From JBQCDV01 sp051960855 (GTDB taxonomy: Bacteria > Actinomycetota > Actinomycetes > JAJZTN01): DNA of 20,632 nt. The position numbers and the translations under genes are program-made. The stretch's first letter is position 1; each line of letters starts with the position of its first letter. The notes below the pieces were generated by a model. The model had not been told where the DNA came from. It was given only the letters and a program-made list of their open reading frames with translations, and did no database searches. Below are positions 12,432 to 20,338 of the stretch, piece after piece. The stretch covers positions 1 through 20,632 of the forward strand of contig JBQCDV010000073.1 of assembly GCA_051960855.1 (NCBI GenBank), in the 5' to 3' direction.

Positions 12432-14756
12432 GTGTCAAAGTTCACGTCGGCTGGCGACGTCCAGGTCCGGAGCGTCTTCCAGCCCATCATCGACCTCGAC
12501 GAGGGCACCGTGGTGGCGTACGAAGCCCTGGCGCGCGGCCCTCGCGGGACCGCACTGGAGCGGCCGGACGCCCTCTTCGCCTCCGCCCGCGCGGAGGGTC
12601 TGCTCAGCGAGCTGGACGACGCGTGCCGCCGTGCCGCTTTCCGCTCTGCGGTCGAGCTCGGGCTCTTCTCGCCGCTGACCGTCTTCGTCAACGTGGAGCC
12701 GGAGGTCCTCGACAGCGCGCCCCTGGACGACCTGCTCGCCATCGCCGAGTCCGCGCCGGGTGAGCTGCGCGTCATGCTCGAGATCACCGAGCGGGCACTG
12801 TCCACGCGCCCGGCCGAGCTGCTCCGCACCGTGGAGCGTGTCCGCTCGCTCGGGTGGGGAGTCGCTCTCGACGACGTGGGGGCCGAGACGATGTCCCTGG
12901 CTTTCATGCCGCTGCTGCAGCCCGACGTGGTCAAGCTCGACCTCCGTCTGGTCCAGGAGCGACCCACGCCGCAGGTCGCCGAGATCATGAACGCCGTCAA
13001 CGCCTACGCGGAGCGCTCCGGCGCCCTGCTCCTCGCTGAGGGCATCGAGAACGACGAGCATCTCCTGGTCGCCCGCGCGCTGGGTGCCCGGCTCGGGCAG
13101 GGCTGGCTCTTCGGCCGGCCGGTCGAGGTGCCTCCGCCGGGTCTGCCGACCGCTGCCATCCCGCTGTCTCAGGTCAGCTTGGTGGGCCTTGACGACACCG
13201 ACAACGACACCGCCCTCTCGCCCTTTGCCTGCTTGCCCGAGTCCACCGTCCTGCGTCGCTCGAACAAGAGGCTGCTCATCGAGCTGTCCAAGCACCTCGA
13301 GCGGCAGGCCATGGCGGTCGGCGACACCTGTGTCGTCGCCTCCACCTTCCAGGAAGCGCGGCACTTCACGCCGCTCACGCGGCAGCGCTACACCGAACTC
13401 GCCGCGCGTGTGGGCTTCGTCTGCGCCCTCGGTGAAGGACTTCCCTCCGAGCCGCTGCCTGGCCTTCCGGTCCGCGGCGCCGAGCTTGCGCCCGACGATC
13501 CGGTCCGCGGCGAGTGGGACATCGCGGTCATCGGTCCCCACTTCGCGGCGGCCCTGCTCGCGCGCGACCTCGGCGAGACCGGGCCGGACCTCGACCGCGG
13601 GTTCGAGTTCGGGCTCACCTATGACCGAGATGCCGTCGTCCGTGCGGCCAACGCCCTGCTGTCCCGCGTCGTCCCCCGCGCCCCGGCCGTCCGCGACGCC
13701 CTCGCCTCGAACGGCCGCGTGGCGCAGCTCCCCGGCTCGCCGGTGACGGGCATCCCTGGGCCGCGCTCGGCGGCCGGCGCGGGCGGCGTTCGGGCTGCTG
13801 CTCGCTCCGCCGCGCTGCGCAGGGACGGCGGCGTCCTGCATCGGGCGCTCGACTCGACCGGGAACGGCGTGACGATCTCCGACCTCACGCTTCCGGACTA
13901 CCCGCTCGTCTACGCCAACGCCGCGTTCGAGCGGCTCGCGGGAGTGCGGCTGCAGGACGCGCTCGGCCGCAACTGCCGCTTCCTGCAGGGGCCCGACAGC
14001 GACTTAGCGGTCATCGCTCGCATCAGTGCCGCGATCAGGGACGGCCGCGAGGTACGCGAGACGCTGCTCAACTACCGCGGGGTGAACCGCGAGCCGTGGT
14101 GGAACGAGATCTACCTCGCCCCGGTGCGTGACGAGAACGGCCGCGTCGTGCAGTACATCGGCGTGCAGAACGACGTCACCAAGCGGGTGCTCGCCGAAGA
14201 GGGACTCCGGCAGGAGCGCGAGCGGTCAGCGGCCTACCTGCGACGCATCGAGCAGTTCGCCTTCACCGATGCCCTGACTCAGCTGCCCAACCGGCGTCGC
14301 CTGCAGGAGCAGGTCGAGGTGGCGCTGGCCCGCGCAGCGGAGTCGGGACGCGGGGTCGGCTTCGTCTATCTGGACCTCGACGGGTTCAAGCCCGTCAACG
14401 ACTCGCTGGGACACGCTGCCGGAGACGAGCTGCTCGCCGTTGTCGCCCGGCGACTGGAGTCCGTGCTTCCGGAGCAGGCGCTGGCCGCGCGTCTCGGCGG
14501 CGACGAGTTCCTCGTGGCCCTGCTCGACGTCGACCCCATGACCGGCGACGCGGACGTCGCCGCCTACGTCGCGGCCGTGACGCAGGCCCTCTCCGAGCCC
14601 GTCGTCCTCGCCGGGCGCCGCCTCGTCGTCACGGCCAGCGCGGGCACGAGCTGCTTCCCCCACGACGGCGGCAGCTTCTCGACGTTGCTGCACGTGGCGG
14701 ACCGGCGGATGTACGAGGCGAAGCGGGAGGGCAAGCGGCAGTCAGTACCGGCCTGA
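12432..14756 (+). CDS. EAL-DICT-LOV-GGDEF protein, predicted blue-light-responsive c-di-GMP enzyme
   Basis: 774 residues, cytoplasmic. An EAL phosphodiesterase domain spans 10-235 with catalytic residues present: Glu31-Ala-Leu, Asn87, Glu117, Asp147-Asp148 (DDVG), Lys168, Glu203 (EGIE) and Gln223. A DICT-type sensor domain spans about 262-415 (FTPLTRQRYTELAARVGFV is typical). A LOV domain spans about 470-585: GRNCRFLQG with photo-adduct Cys515, flavin contacts Asn547 and Asn558, and Gln579 (IGVQNDVT). A short coiled linker leads to GGDEF (600-770) with metal Asp648, NDSLGHAAGD and an intact GGDEF at 689-693. The inhibitory RxxD site is replaced by PEQA, so product inhibition there is unlikely. 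Both enzyme domains look competent; the order EAL first, GGDEF last is the reverse of the usual one. Start GTG with GGAGG 4 bases upstream. The stop lies in a tandem repeat. Confidence 0.92.
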   Translation: MSKFTSAGDVQVRSVFQPIIDLDEGTVVAYEALARGPRGTALERPDALFASARAEGLLSELDDACRRAAFRSAVELGLFSPLTVFVNVEPEVLDSAPLDDLLAIAESAPGELRVMLEITERALSTRPAELLRTVERVRSLGWGVALDDVGAETMSLAFMPLLQPDVVKLDLRLVQERPTPQVAEIMNAVNAYAERSGALLLAEGIENDEHLLVARALGARLGQGWLFGRPVEVPPPGLPTAAIPLSQVSLVGLDDTDNDTALSPFACLPESTVLRRSNKRLLIELSKHLERQAMAVGDTCVVASTFQEARHFTPLTRQRYTELAARVGFVCALGEGLPSEPLPGLPVRGAELAPDDPVRGEWDIAVIGPHFAAALLARDLGETGPDLDRGFEFGLTYDRDAVVRAANALLSRVVPRAPAVRDALASNGRVAQLPGSPVTGIPGPRSAAGAGGVRAAARSAALRRDGGVLHRALDSTGNGVTISDLTLPDYPLVYANAAFERLAGVRLQDALGRNCRFLQGPDSDLAVIARISAAIRDGREVRETLLNYRGVNREPWWNEIYLAPVRDENGRVVQYIGVQNDVTKRVLAEEGLRQERERSAAYLRRIEQFAFTDALTQLPNRRRLQEQVEVALARAAESGRGVGFVYLDLDGFKPVNDSLGHAAGDELLAVVARRLESVLPEQALAARLGGDEFLVALLDVDPMTGDADVAAYVAAVTQALSEPVVLAGRRLVVTASAGTSCFPHDGGSFSTLLHVADRRMYEAKREGKRQSVPA

Positions 14757-14811
14757 CGGCGAGAGGGCACTGCCGGCGTGACGGCGAGACGGGCACTGCC
14801 GGCGTGACGGC
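14754..14811 (+). repeat. 25/26-bp tandem repeat beginning at the GGDEF gene stop codon
   Basis: Unit TGACGGCGAGA(C)GGGCACTGCCGGCG at 14754-14778 and 14779-14804, then a partial TGACGGC. The first TGA is the stop codon. The preceding bases (AGTACCGGCC) resemble a decayed end of the same unit. The repeat ends in TGACGGCCCGTCA (14805-14817), a palindrome whose right arm contains the stop codon of the convergent dab gene. Confidence 0.85.
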
Positions 14812-14814
14812 CCG

Positions 14815-17800
14815 TCAGGCGTTGCTGTAGTCGCGCGCGGCGTCACTGTGACCGCGCTCATCGCCGGACCACCTGAGCCACTGCCCGTCTGACCAGCGCT
14901 GCAGCTCGCCAGTCGTGGGGTCGATCGCAGCCAGGCTGATCCAGCCGCCGGCCACGAGCCTCGCGACGGAGGGCTGCGCGGCGATGACCGCGTCGATGGC
15001 GGCGGGAGTTGCTGTCACGACGACGAGAAGCCGCAGGGGTTCGTGCCCGGCGAACCCCGTACGGGTCTTCCCACGGTCGCCCACGCCGTTTGCCTCCGGC
15101 TGCTCAGCGAGCACCGACTGCCACGGCAAGCCGATCCGCAGGTCGCCATGCGCGCCGGTCAGCACGCCCGTGACGGCAGCAGTGGGGTCGGACCCGGACC
15201 GCGCGGGAGCGATCGCGTTGTGCGTCGTCTTGTCCCCCGCTCCCCAGATCTCCGGTGCGACCGTGGAGGCCCAGTACTGCGCGCTGATCCACTGGCCCAC
15301 GACCATCGGCGCGGTCATGAGGGCGGTCAGTACGGCGCCGGAGGCATCCGCTGCCGGGTCGTAGGACTGTAGGAAGACGCGACCCTCGAGATCCAGGCCA
15401 CGGGTCAGTGCCCGAGGTCCGATGACGAAGGCGGCGTTGCCGGCCAGCCCCCATTCCGGCCGCGGCTGGGCCCAGTCCAGTCCCCGCGCCCAGAGCGGGT
15501 TATCGCCGCCAGCTAAAACGCTGGTACCGGTGTCGCCGTCAGGAACCCGGCCGTCGCGTCGGATGTCGGGGAGCAGCACGCTTCGCTCAGCGCGCACCCG
15601 CTCGCACGCGAGGTCGAGATCCTGCAGGAGCGTGGCCAGCGGCGTTCGGGAGTCTGAGGTGTCGGCGCCCAGGACGGTCACCTCGTCTGACGTCGTGTCG
15701 TGCACCGCCCCCACGACGACGCACCCAGGTGCGAACGTGATGCCGCGGCGGCTCAGTTCGGCGCGGACGGCCCGGTCGTTGAGCAACGCTGCCATCGCGC
15801 GAGCGTTGTCCCCGCCGGACCAGCCACCGCACGCACCGCAGTCGTAGGCCGCGACGTGCGGGTTGTTCGCGACGTGGCCGGTGTGACCGCACAGCATGAC
15901 GACCGGGGCCAACCGCTGCAGCCCGATGCTGGCGAGGAATCCAGCGGCGAGGTCGGCCGCCGCCTCCAGCGCCAGGGGGCTCCCGTCGAGTCCGGTCGTC
16001 GGCAGCGGTGGGAGGTCCGGAAGGGTCCGGAGAGCCGCCAGAGTCGGTAGCGCGCGCTGGGCCGACCGGTGACTGCCGCGGGCTGGGGCGAAGGTGCGGC
16101 TCACAGCCGCGGGTCCGGTCACCCAGCCGCTGGCTTCGGCGAGGGCGAAGGGCAGCACCGGTGCGGAGGAGACCGCGCCGACGCCGGCCGCCGAGCTCGG
16201 GCGGCTGGCGGGTAGGGCAGCCGCCGACGTCGCTGCGAACCCGGGGCGGACCAGCGCCGGGCAGCGTGCGCTCACCGCACCGGAGGCGGACTCATGCTGC
16301 AGCGTCACACCGAAGAAGCCGGCGGCGCCGAAGGTCTCCCACGGGCCTAGCGCCTCCAGCTGGCGGCGCAGCCGTTCGGAGCGCACGTCGATGCACAGGA
16401 CGACCTGCCCGAGCGGGGCTTCCAATGTCGCGCTGCCGTCTTGGGCGGCCCGGCGGGCGAGCGCGGCGAGGACCGGAGCGCGCCACTCCTCCTCGCGCGC
16501 CTCCAGCGACGTCAGGTCGACCGACGGCACCACCGAGGCGGCCGCGTCGCGGTCCGCCCGGGAGAGCGTGTTGTCGCCGTGGGCCGTGGCGGCGTCGGAG
16601 ATCCGGTCGAGATCGAGGAGCACGTCGAGGGCCAGCCGCAGCGCGAGCAGCTCGGCCGCGTCGCCACCGTCCCGACCCTCGCGCCGGCGCCAGGCCAAGT
16701 GCGCGGCCCAGCCCGGGTCGCGGGCGAGCAGCTGGGCAAGACCCGCGGTGGCCTCCGAGAGCTCCCACCCCCCGAAGCGCCCATCGATCAGCACGGCCAG
16801 GGCAGCGGCGGGGTCGGCAGGCAGAGCCGCCAGCCAGGCGCCCGCGTCCGGACGCCCGACCGCCCGGGCCACGTGGGCGCCCTCCGCCCGAGTGGTCTCC
16901 CAGATCGACGGCGCCGTCGGGCACGGCCACTCGGCGTCGGCAAGCGCCCGGGCGGTGACGAAGTTGGCCACATAGCGCGACCACTGCAGAGCCACATCCT
17001 GACCGCCTTCGCGGAGGGGCGGCGTGGTCCAGCTGCGCGAGGCGGCCTCGAGGGCGTCGGCGAACGGCAGCCCTTCCAGCCCCGCGAGGGGATTGCTCGC
17101 CACGAACGACGCCAGTGGCCAGGCCGGCGCCACGACTGCCGAGGCGATGTCGACCTCGTGACGCACCTGCTCGACGCGCTCCGCCGAGACCTCGACGTCG
17201 GGCGCCGGCAGCGGTCGGGCCCCCGCAGCGCGAAGGCGGCGACGCAGCCGGCGAGCGCCGCCAGCGGAGCTACCGGCGGCCACCGAGGACGGGATGAGCG
17301 AGAGCCAGGCAGTCCCGGCGGCAAGGGCAGGCAGGCGTCCCTGCGAGGCGCGGGCGTCGACCACTGCAAGCAGCGCGGCGGCGGCTACCAGCGCGAGGAT
17401 CAGGAGGACGTCGGCCACCCGCCCGAAGGACACCGGCTCGGCCGCCTCCGCAATCGCCTGCGTCAGCAGCCGCAGCCCGATGACGTAGCCGATGGCGGCC
17501 AGCAGCGCCGGCCCGATCCGGGTGCCGTGTGCCACGGCCACCGTGACCGCGACCGTGGCGAGCAGCAAGGGCAGCAGCTCAGCGGGCTCCCCGACGAGGA
17601 CGGGCAGGCCCAGCGGCACCTGAGCCGCGACGAGCACGACAACAGCAGTGACAAGACCGACTGCGGCACGCCGACCCAGGCTGGCGACGTCGCGGACAGC
17701 GCCCGCTCCGGCCCTCACCCGGTCAACGGCACCGCCGGCGCCGAGAAACAGCCCGGCCTTCCACAGGCCGTGTCCCACCACGTGCGCCAGCACGGCAGCC

Positions 17801-18642
17801 GGGAGGCCCAGTCCGACCTGCACGGCCAGGTAGCCCATCTGCGAGGAGGTGGAGGCAGCGAGCCGACCCTTGACATCTGGCCGGGTCCGCATGGCCGCTG
17901 TTGCCACGACTGCCGTGAGCGCGCCCACGACGACCAGACCAAACCGCACGACAGCGGCCTGCGCCATGAGGGGCCACACGAGCAGCGACACCACGCCGAC
18001 GGCGTTGACCAGACCCGCATGCAGCAGGGCGCTGACCGGGCTCGGCGCCTCCGCGGTCTCCGGCAGCCAACGCGAGCCCGGCACGAGACTGCTCCGCACC
18101 ACGCCGGCCGCAGCGACGAAGGCGGCCGCGAGCACCAGCCAGCCGTCGCGGCCGGAAGGCGCCGTGGCGAGGCCGGACAGCTGCGTCGTTCGGGAGGTGA
18201 GGGCGGCCGTGACCAGACCCACGATGAGAAGGCCATCGGAGAGCAGCAGCCAGCGCCGGACATACCGCGACGCCGCCCGCGCCGCACCGGTGCCAGCGTG
18301 CGCGACCAGACCGGAGACCGCCAGCGTGGCCACCACCCACGAGCCGGCCAGGACGGGGACGGCGTCGGCGAGGACCGAGCAGGTCAGGGCGAGGACGGCC
18401 AGGAGCAGGAGTCCCGCAAACCGGCGCAGCCGCCGCTGCCCCTGGAGGTTGCGGACGGAGTAGGCGGCGATCGTGGCGCCCAGCGCGGTGACGAGCAGCA
18501 GCAGTGGCGCCCGCAGCGGGTCCAGCCGCAGCCCCAGGCCGGTCAGCAGGTGAGCCGGCTGGAACGCGACCACCGCCACGGCGAGCACCGCGGCGAGGGC
18601 CAGCCCGACGAGCAGGTTGCGAAGGAGACGCAGCAAGGTCAC
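14815..18642 (-). CDS. dabBA: Fused DabB-DabA inorganic carbon transporter (NuoL-like antiporter plus DUF2309)
   Basis: 1275 residues from the GTG at 18642. Residues 1 to about 455 form a membrane domain of many helices with hallmarks of the Nuo/Mrp antiporter family, DabB type: SALLHAGLVNAVGVVSLL (204-221), Lys258, STSSQMGY (264-271) and HGLWKAGLFLGAG with Lys295. A basic linker (462-475) leads to a complete DabA/DUF2309 domain (about 485-1275). It has the zinc set Cys750 and Asp752 (CIDVRSERLRR), His920 (CGHTGH) and Cys935 (YDCGACGGWSGGDNARAM). Spacing (170 and 15) matches Cys351/Asp353/His524/Cys539 of Halothiobacillus DabA (173 and 15). DabAB couples an ion gradient to a beta-carbonic-anhydrase-like conversion of CO2 to bicarbonate. 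DabB and DabA are normally separate proteins; here they are one chain with no stop or shift. TATTCT lies 7 bases upstream of the GTG, suggesting leaderless translation. A start at 18774 would add non-homologous sequence. Confidence 0.92.
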   Translation of the reverse strand: MTLLRLLRNLLVGLALAAVLAVAVVAFQPAHLLTGLGLRLDPLRAPLLLLVTALGATIAAYSVRNLQGQRRLRRFAGLLLLAVLALTCSVLADAVPVLAGSWVVATLAVSGLVAHAGTGAARAASRYVRRWLLLSDGLLIVGLVTAALTSRTTQLSGLATAPSGRDGWLVLAAAFVAAAGVVRSSLVPGSRWLPETAEAPSPVSALLHAGLVNAVGVVSLLVWPLMAQAAVVRFGLVVVGALTAVVATAAMRTRPDVKGRLAASTSSQMGYLAVQVGLGLPAAVLAHVVGHGLWKAGLFLGAGGAVDRVRAGAGAVRDVASLGRRAAVGLVTAVVVLVAAQVPLGLPVLVGEPAELLPLLLATVAVTVAVAHGTRIGPALLAAIGYVIGLRLLTQAIAEAAEPVSFGRVADVLLILALVAAAALLAVVDARASQGRLPALAAGTAWLSLIPSSVAAGSSAGGARRLRRRLRAAGARPLPAPDVEVSAERVEQVRHEVDIASAVVAPAWPLASFVASNPLAGLEGLPFADALEAASRSWTTPPLREGGQDVALQWSRYVANFVTARALADAEWPCPTAPSIWETTRAEGAHVARAVGRPDAGAWLAALPADPAAALAVLIDGRFGGWELSEATAGLAQLLARDPGWAAHLAWRRREGRDGGDAAELLALRLALDVLLDLDRISDAATAHGDNTLSRADRDAAASVVPSVDLTSLEAREEEWRAPVLAALARRAAQDGSATLEAPLGQVVLCIDVRSERLRRQLEALGPWETFGAAGFFGVTLQHESASGAVSARCPALVRPGFAATSAAALPASRPSSAAGVGAVSSAPVLPFALAEASGWVTGPAAVSRTFAPARGSHRSAQRALPTLAALRTLPDLPPLPTTGLDGSPLALEAAADLAAGFLASIGLQRLAPVVMLCGHTGHVANNPHVAAYDCGACGGWSGGDNARAMAALLNDRAVRAELSRRGITFAPGCVVVGAVHDTTSDEVTVLGADTSDSRTPLATLLQDLDLACERVRAERSVLLPDIRRDGRVPDGDTGTSVLAGGDNPLWARGLDWAQPRPEWGLAGNAAFVIGPRALTRGLDLEGRVFLQSYDPAADASGAVLTALMTAPMVVGQWISAQYWASTVAPEIWGAGDKTTHNAIAPARSGSDPTAAVTGVLTGAHGDLRIGLPWQSVLAEQPEANGVGDRGKTRTGFAGHEPLRLLVVVTATPAAIDAVIAAQPSVARLVAGGWISLAAIDPTTGELQRWSDGQWLRWSGDERGHSDAARDYSNA

Positions 18643-18649
18643 GAGAACG

Positions 18650-18678
18650 AGAATACAGGAAACGAACTTCCTGTCTTG
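18650..18678 (-). promoter_or_regulatory. dabBA promoter with overlapping perfect dyad operator
   Basis: The minus-strand -10 TATTCT occupies 18655-18650, seven bases before the GTG. The dyad ACAGGAA-acgaac-TTCCTGT (18655-18674, arms of 7, spacer 6) fills the spacer between -10 and the expected -35, which is itself poor. A protein bound there would block RNA polymerase, so repression by the adjacent winged-helix protein is the simplest reading. Confidence 0.7.
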
Positions 18679-18727
18679 TCGAGCCGGAGTGCTCCCCGGA
18701 TGGCGAGACGGCTGGCAGGATGGCCGC

Positions 18728-19117
18728 GTGGACGAGACGGCCCATCCGCGGCCCGCGTGGACGCTGCTGACCAACCACGGCCGCCTGCTGCTGCTCCTGG
18801 CGCGTCACCCGGACATCCGGCTGCGGGAACTCGCCGAGCTCGCCGGAATCACCGAGCGGGCCACTCAGTCGATCGTGAGCGACCTCGAAGCCGCCGGCTA
18901 CATCACCAAGCAGCGCGAGGGACGGCGCAATAGCTACCGCATCGACCCGCACCGCCCCTTCCGCCATCCGGCGGAGCGCGGACACGAGGTCGGAGAGCTG
19001 TTCCATCTCTTCGGGGGCGACGACCTGGCGGTGGAGGGCCTGGCTGAGAACGGTGCGGGCCAGGATGGTGCTGCCCAGGACGGTGCAGCGGCGCTGCGGG
19101 ACGGTGTTCCCGAGTAG
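18728..19117 (+). CDS. Winged-helix transcriptional regulator, probable controller of dabBA
   Basis: 129 residues from GTG 18728. It contains a winged helix: WTLLTNHGRLLLLLARHPD, then RLRELAELAGITERATQSIVSDLEAAGY (helix-turn-helix, 31-58) and a wing ITKQREGRRNSYRI. RPFRHPAERGHEVGELFHLF follows, and the tail (108-122) has a repeated QDGAA. This MarR/ArsR-like form is widespread in actinobacteria; no cysteine metal site or ligand pocket is evident. It is transcribed away from dabBA with 85 bases between starts and a perfect dyad there. CAGGAT six bases before the GTG can be read as a leaderless -10 or as an SD-like AGGA. An ATG-less extension upstream into 18617 is not supported. Confidence 0.85.
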   Translation: MDETAHPRPAWTLLTNHGRLLLLLARHPDIRLRELAELAGITERATQSIVSDLEAAGYITKQREGRRNSYRIDPHRPFRHPAERGHEVGELFHLFGGDDLAVEGLAENGAGQDGAAQDGAAALRDGVPE

Positions 19118-19148
19118 CCGCGCAGCAGGCGCCCTGGCAGGACAGAAA

Positions 19149-19166
19149 CTCGCGCTATAGCGCAAG
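19149..19166. repeat. Palindrome around GCGCTATAGCGC
   Basis: A perfect 12-base palindrome at 19152-19163, extended by CT...AG with one mismatch to 19149-19166. It sits between the convergent regulator and the unknown gene. It could be a stubby bidirectional terminator stem (GCGC with a TATA loop, no T-run) or a protein-binding site. Confidence 0.5.
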
Positions 19167-19216
19167 AAACCGCACAGTCAGAGGGCGGCTTGAGGGCCAG
19201 CCGCGAGCGGCGAGCG

Positions 19217-19759
19217 TCAGGCCGCGAGCAGCGTGGCGAGGACGGCGACGTCCGGGTCACGCTCGACGTCGGCATGCGCGCTTGAGCCGATGTGAGCGAG
19301 CTCCCCGTCCTGGCGCACCTCCGCCCAGGCTGCGCGGTGGTCGAGGCCGACCTGAGGCACTCCGGGCAGCAGGAGGCATCCCGCGGCGACGGCGGACTCG
19401 GTGTCAGCGTGCGCTGAACGCGCAGTGCCGAGGGGATGCACGACGGCGATGCCGATCGGGTCGAGGCCGCCGAGGGAGCCCGCCTCCGGCGCGTCCGGGC
19501 CCGCGACCGGACCGAGCGCGGCCACGCGCATCAGCAGGTCGTCGTCGGAGTCCGGGCGCTCGTCCTTCGGCACGTCCACGGCGACAAAGACCGTGGAGGC
19601 GGACAGCACCAGCGGGTGCACGGCGACGCGGTGAACCATCGCGAACAGGATGTGAGCCCACTCGACGGTGTCCTCCGGCGCCCGCCCGAGCACCACGAAG
19701 CCCGTCAGCCGCAGCCCGTCGTGCCGGGGCACCACCCGGATGCCTGCTGATGAGGCCAT
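19217..19759 (-). CDS. Unrecognised protein of 180 residues
   Basis: I do not recognise the family. The start ATG at 19759 has GGAGG 6 bases upstream, a convincing site; the frame above it is low complexity. The protein is soluble, slightly acidic and has no signal peptide. Visible features: an N-terminal half of alternating strands (GIRVVPRHDGLRLTGFVVLG), a histidine-containing hydrophobic stretch (WAHILFAMVHRVAVHPLVLSAS written in part: WAHILFAMVH), a charged loop (KDERPDSDDD near residues 75-84) and two SAHAD elements near residues 130 and 166. It ends the minus-strand series after narI and the CMD-fold gene, separated by 148 bases, so it may have its own promoter near the dyad at 19819-19836. 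Confidence 0.75.
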   Translation of the reverse strand: MASSAGIRVVPRHDGLRLTGFVVLGRAPEDTVEWAHILFAMVHRVAVHPLVLSASTVFVAVDVPKDERPDSDDDLLMRVAALGPVAGPDAPEAGSLGGLDPIGIAVVHPLGTARSAHADTESAVAAGCLLLPGVPQVGLDHRAAWAEVRQDGELAHIGSSAHADVERDPDVAVLATLLAA

Positions 19760-19818
19760 GCCGCACCTCCGATACCGCCGTCCCGGCGTTGGAGCGCCGG
19801 AACGGACAACCACGAGGG

Positions 19819-19836
19819 TTCTTCGATACCAAAGAA
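19819..19836. promoter_or_regulatory. Inverted repeat upstream of the 180-residue protein gene
   Basis: TTCTT (19819-19823) and AAGAA (19832-19836) with 8 bases between, about 60 bases before the ATG at 19759. This is an A/T-rich island in G+C-rich surroundings, and the minus strand contains TGGTATCG, which could be an extended -10. Site inferred from symmetry only. Confidence 0.35.
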
Positions 19837-19907
19837 TCGGCAGCTCAGGCGTGCCGGCCAAGGAATTCGGCAGTCGGCGACCGCGACTGCCAGCCTGGCG
19901 CCCGCAG

Positions 19908-20318
19908 CTACTGCGGCTGCTGCCCGACGACCTCCTCGATCCACCGCAGCCCCGCAATCGCGGTGGGGAAGCCGCAGGTGGTGATGGCCGCGAGGGCGAC
20001 CGCGCGAATCTCCTCGAGGCTCGCGCCGTGCTGCAGCGCCTTGCGCACGTTGGAGCGCACGGCGCCGTCGGCCTCAGCGCCGATCGCGAGTGCCAGCTTC
20101 AGCAGCCGGTCGGTCTTCTCGTCGAACGGCGTAGCGGCGCGCACCGTCCGCGCCAGCTCTCCCTGGGCGTCGGCGATCTCGGGATACCGCTGCTGGAAGT
20201 CCAGGTAGACCTGGGGGAGGTGCTCGCCTCGACGGCCGTCTCCGCTGGCACCGTTTCCGCCAGTGCCGTCTCCACTGGCGCCGTGTCCGCTGGCGCTGCT
20301 ACCGCTGGTGTCACTCAT
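19908..20318 (-). CDS. Carboxymuconolactone decarboxylase-fold protein without CxxC
   Basis: 136 residues. The first 32 are a Gly/Ser/Asp-rich low-complexity tail (repeats of GASGDG and similar). The CMD fold follows from about residue 37: YLDFQQRYPEIADAQGELARTV, then DEKTDRLLKLALAIGAEADGAVRSNVRKAL, then GASLEEIRAVALAAITTCGFPTAIAGLRWIEEVV. The AhpD-type CxxC is replaced by EADGAV, so peroxidase activity through a disulfide is not expected; the lone cysteine (TTCGFP) is in the last helix. ATG 20318 is 20 bases after the narI stop, so it is probably the next gene of the nar operon. The role is unknown. Confidence 0.85.
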   Translation of the reverse strand: MSDTSGSSASGHGASGDGTGGNGASGDGRRGEHLPQVYLDFQQRYPEIADAQGELARTVRAATPFDEKTDRLLKLALAIGAEADGAVRSNVRKALQHGASLEEIRAVALAAITTCGFPTAIAGLRWIEEVVGQQPQ

Positions 20319-20338
20319 GCCATGACGCTACCGCCGAC

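Noticed and set aside
12435..13841. 468-residue minus-strand open frame
   Set aside because: Antisense to the EAL-DICT half of the c-di-GMP protein, whose catalytic residues are all readable on the plus strand.
16441..18933. 830-residue plus-strand open frame
   Set aside because: Antisense to the DabB-DabA fusion, very rich in Arg, Gly, Gln and Asp with no domain; a composition shadow that also runs out of frame through the regulator gene.
19908..20318. AhpD-type alkyl hydroperoxidase
   Set aside because: The CxxC active-site pair is missing, so only the CMD fold is claimed.
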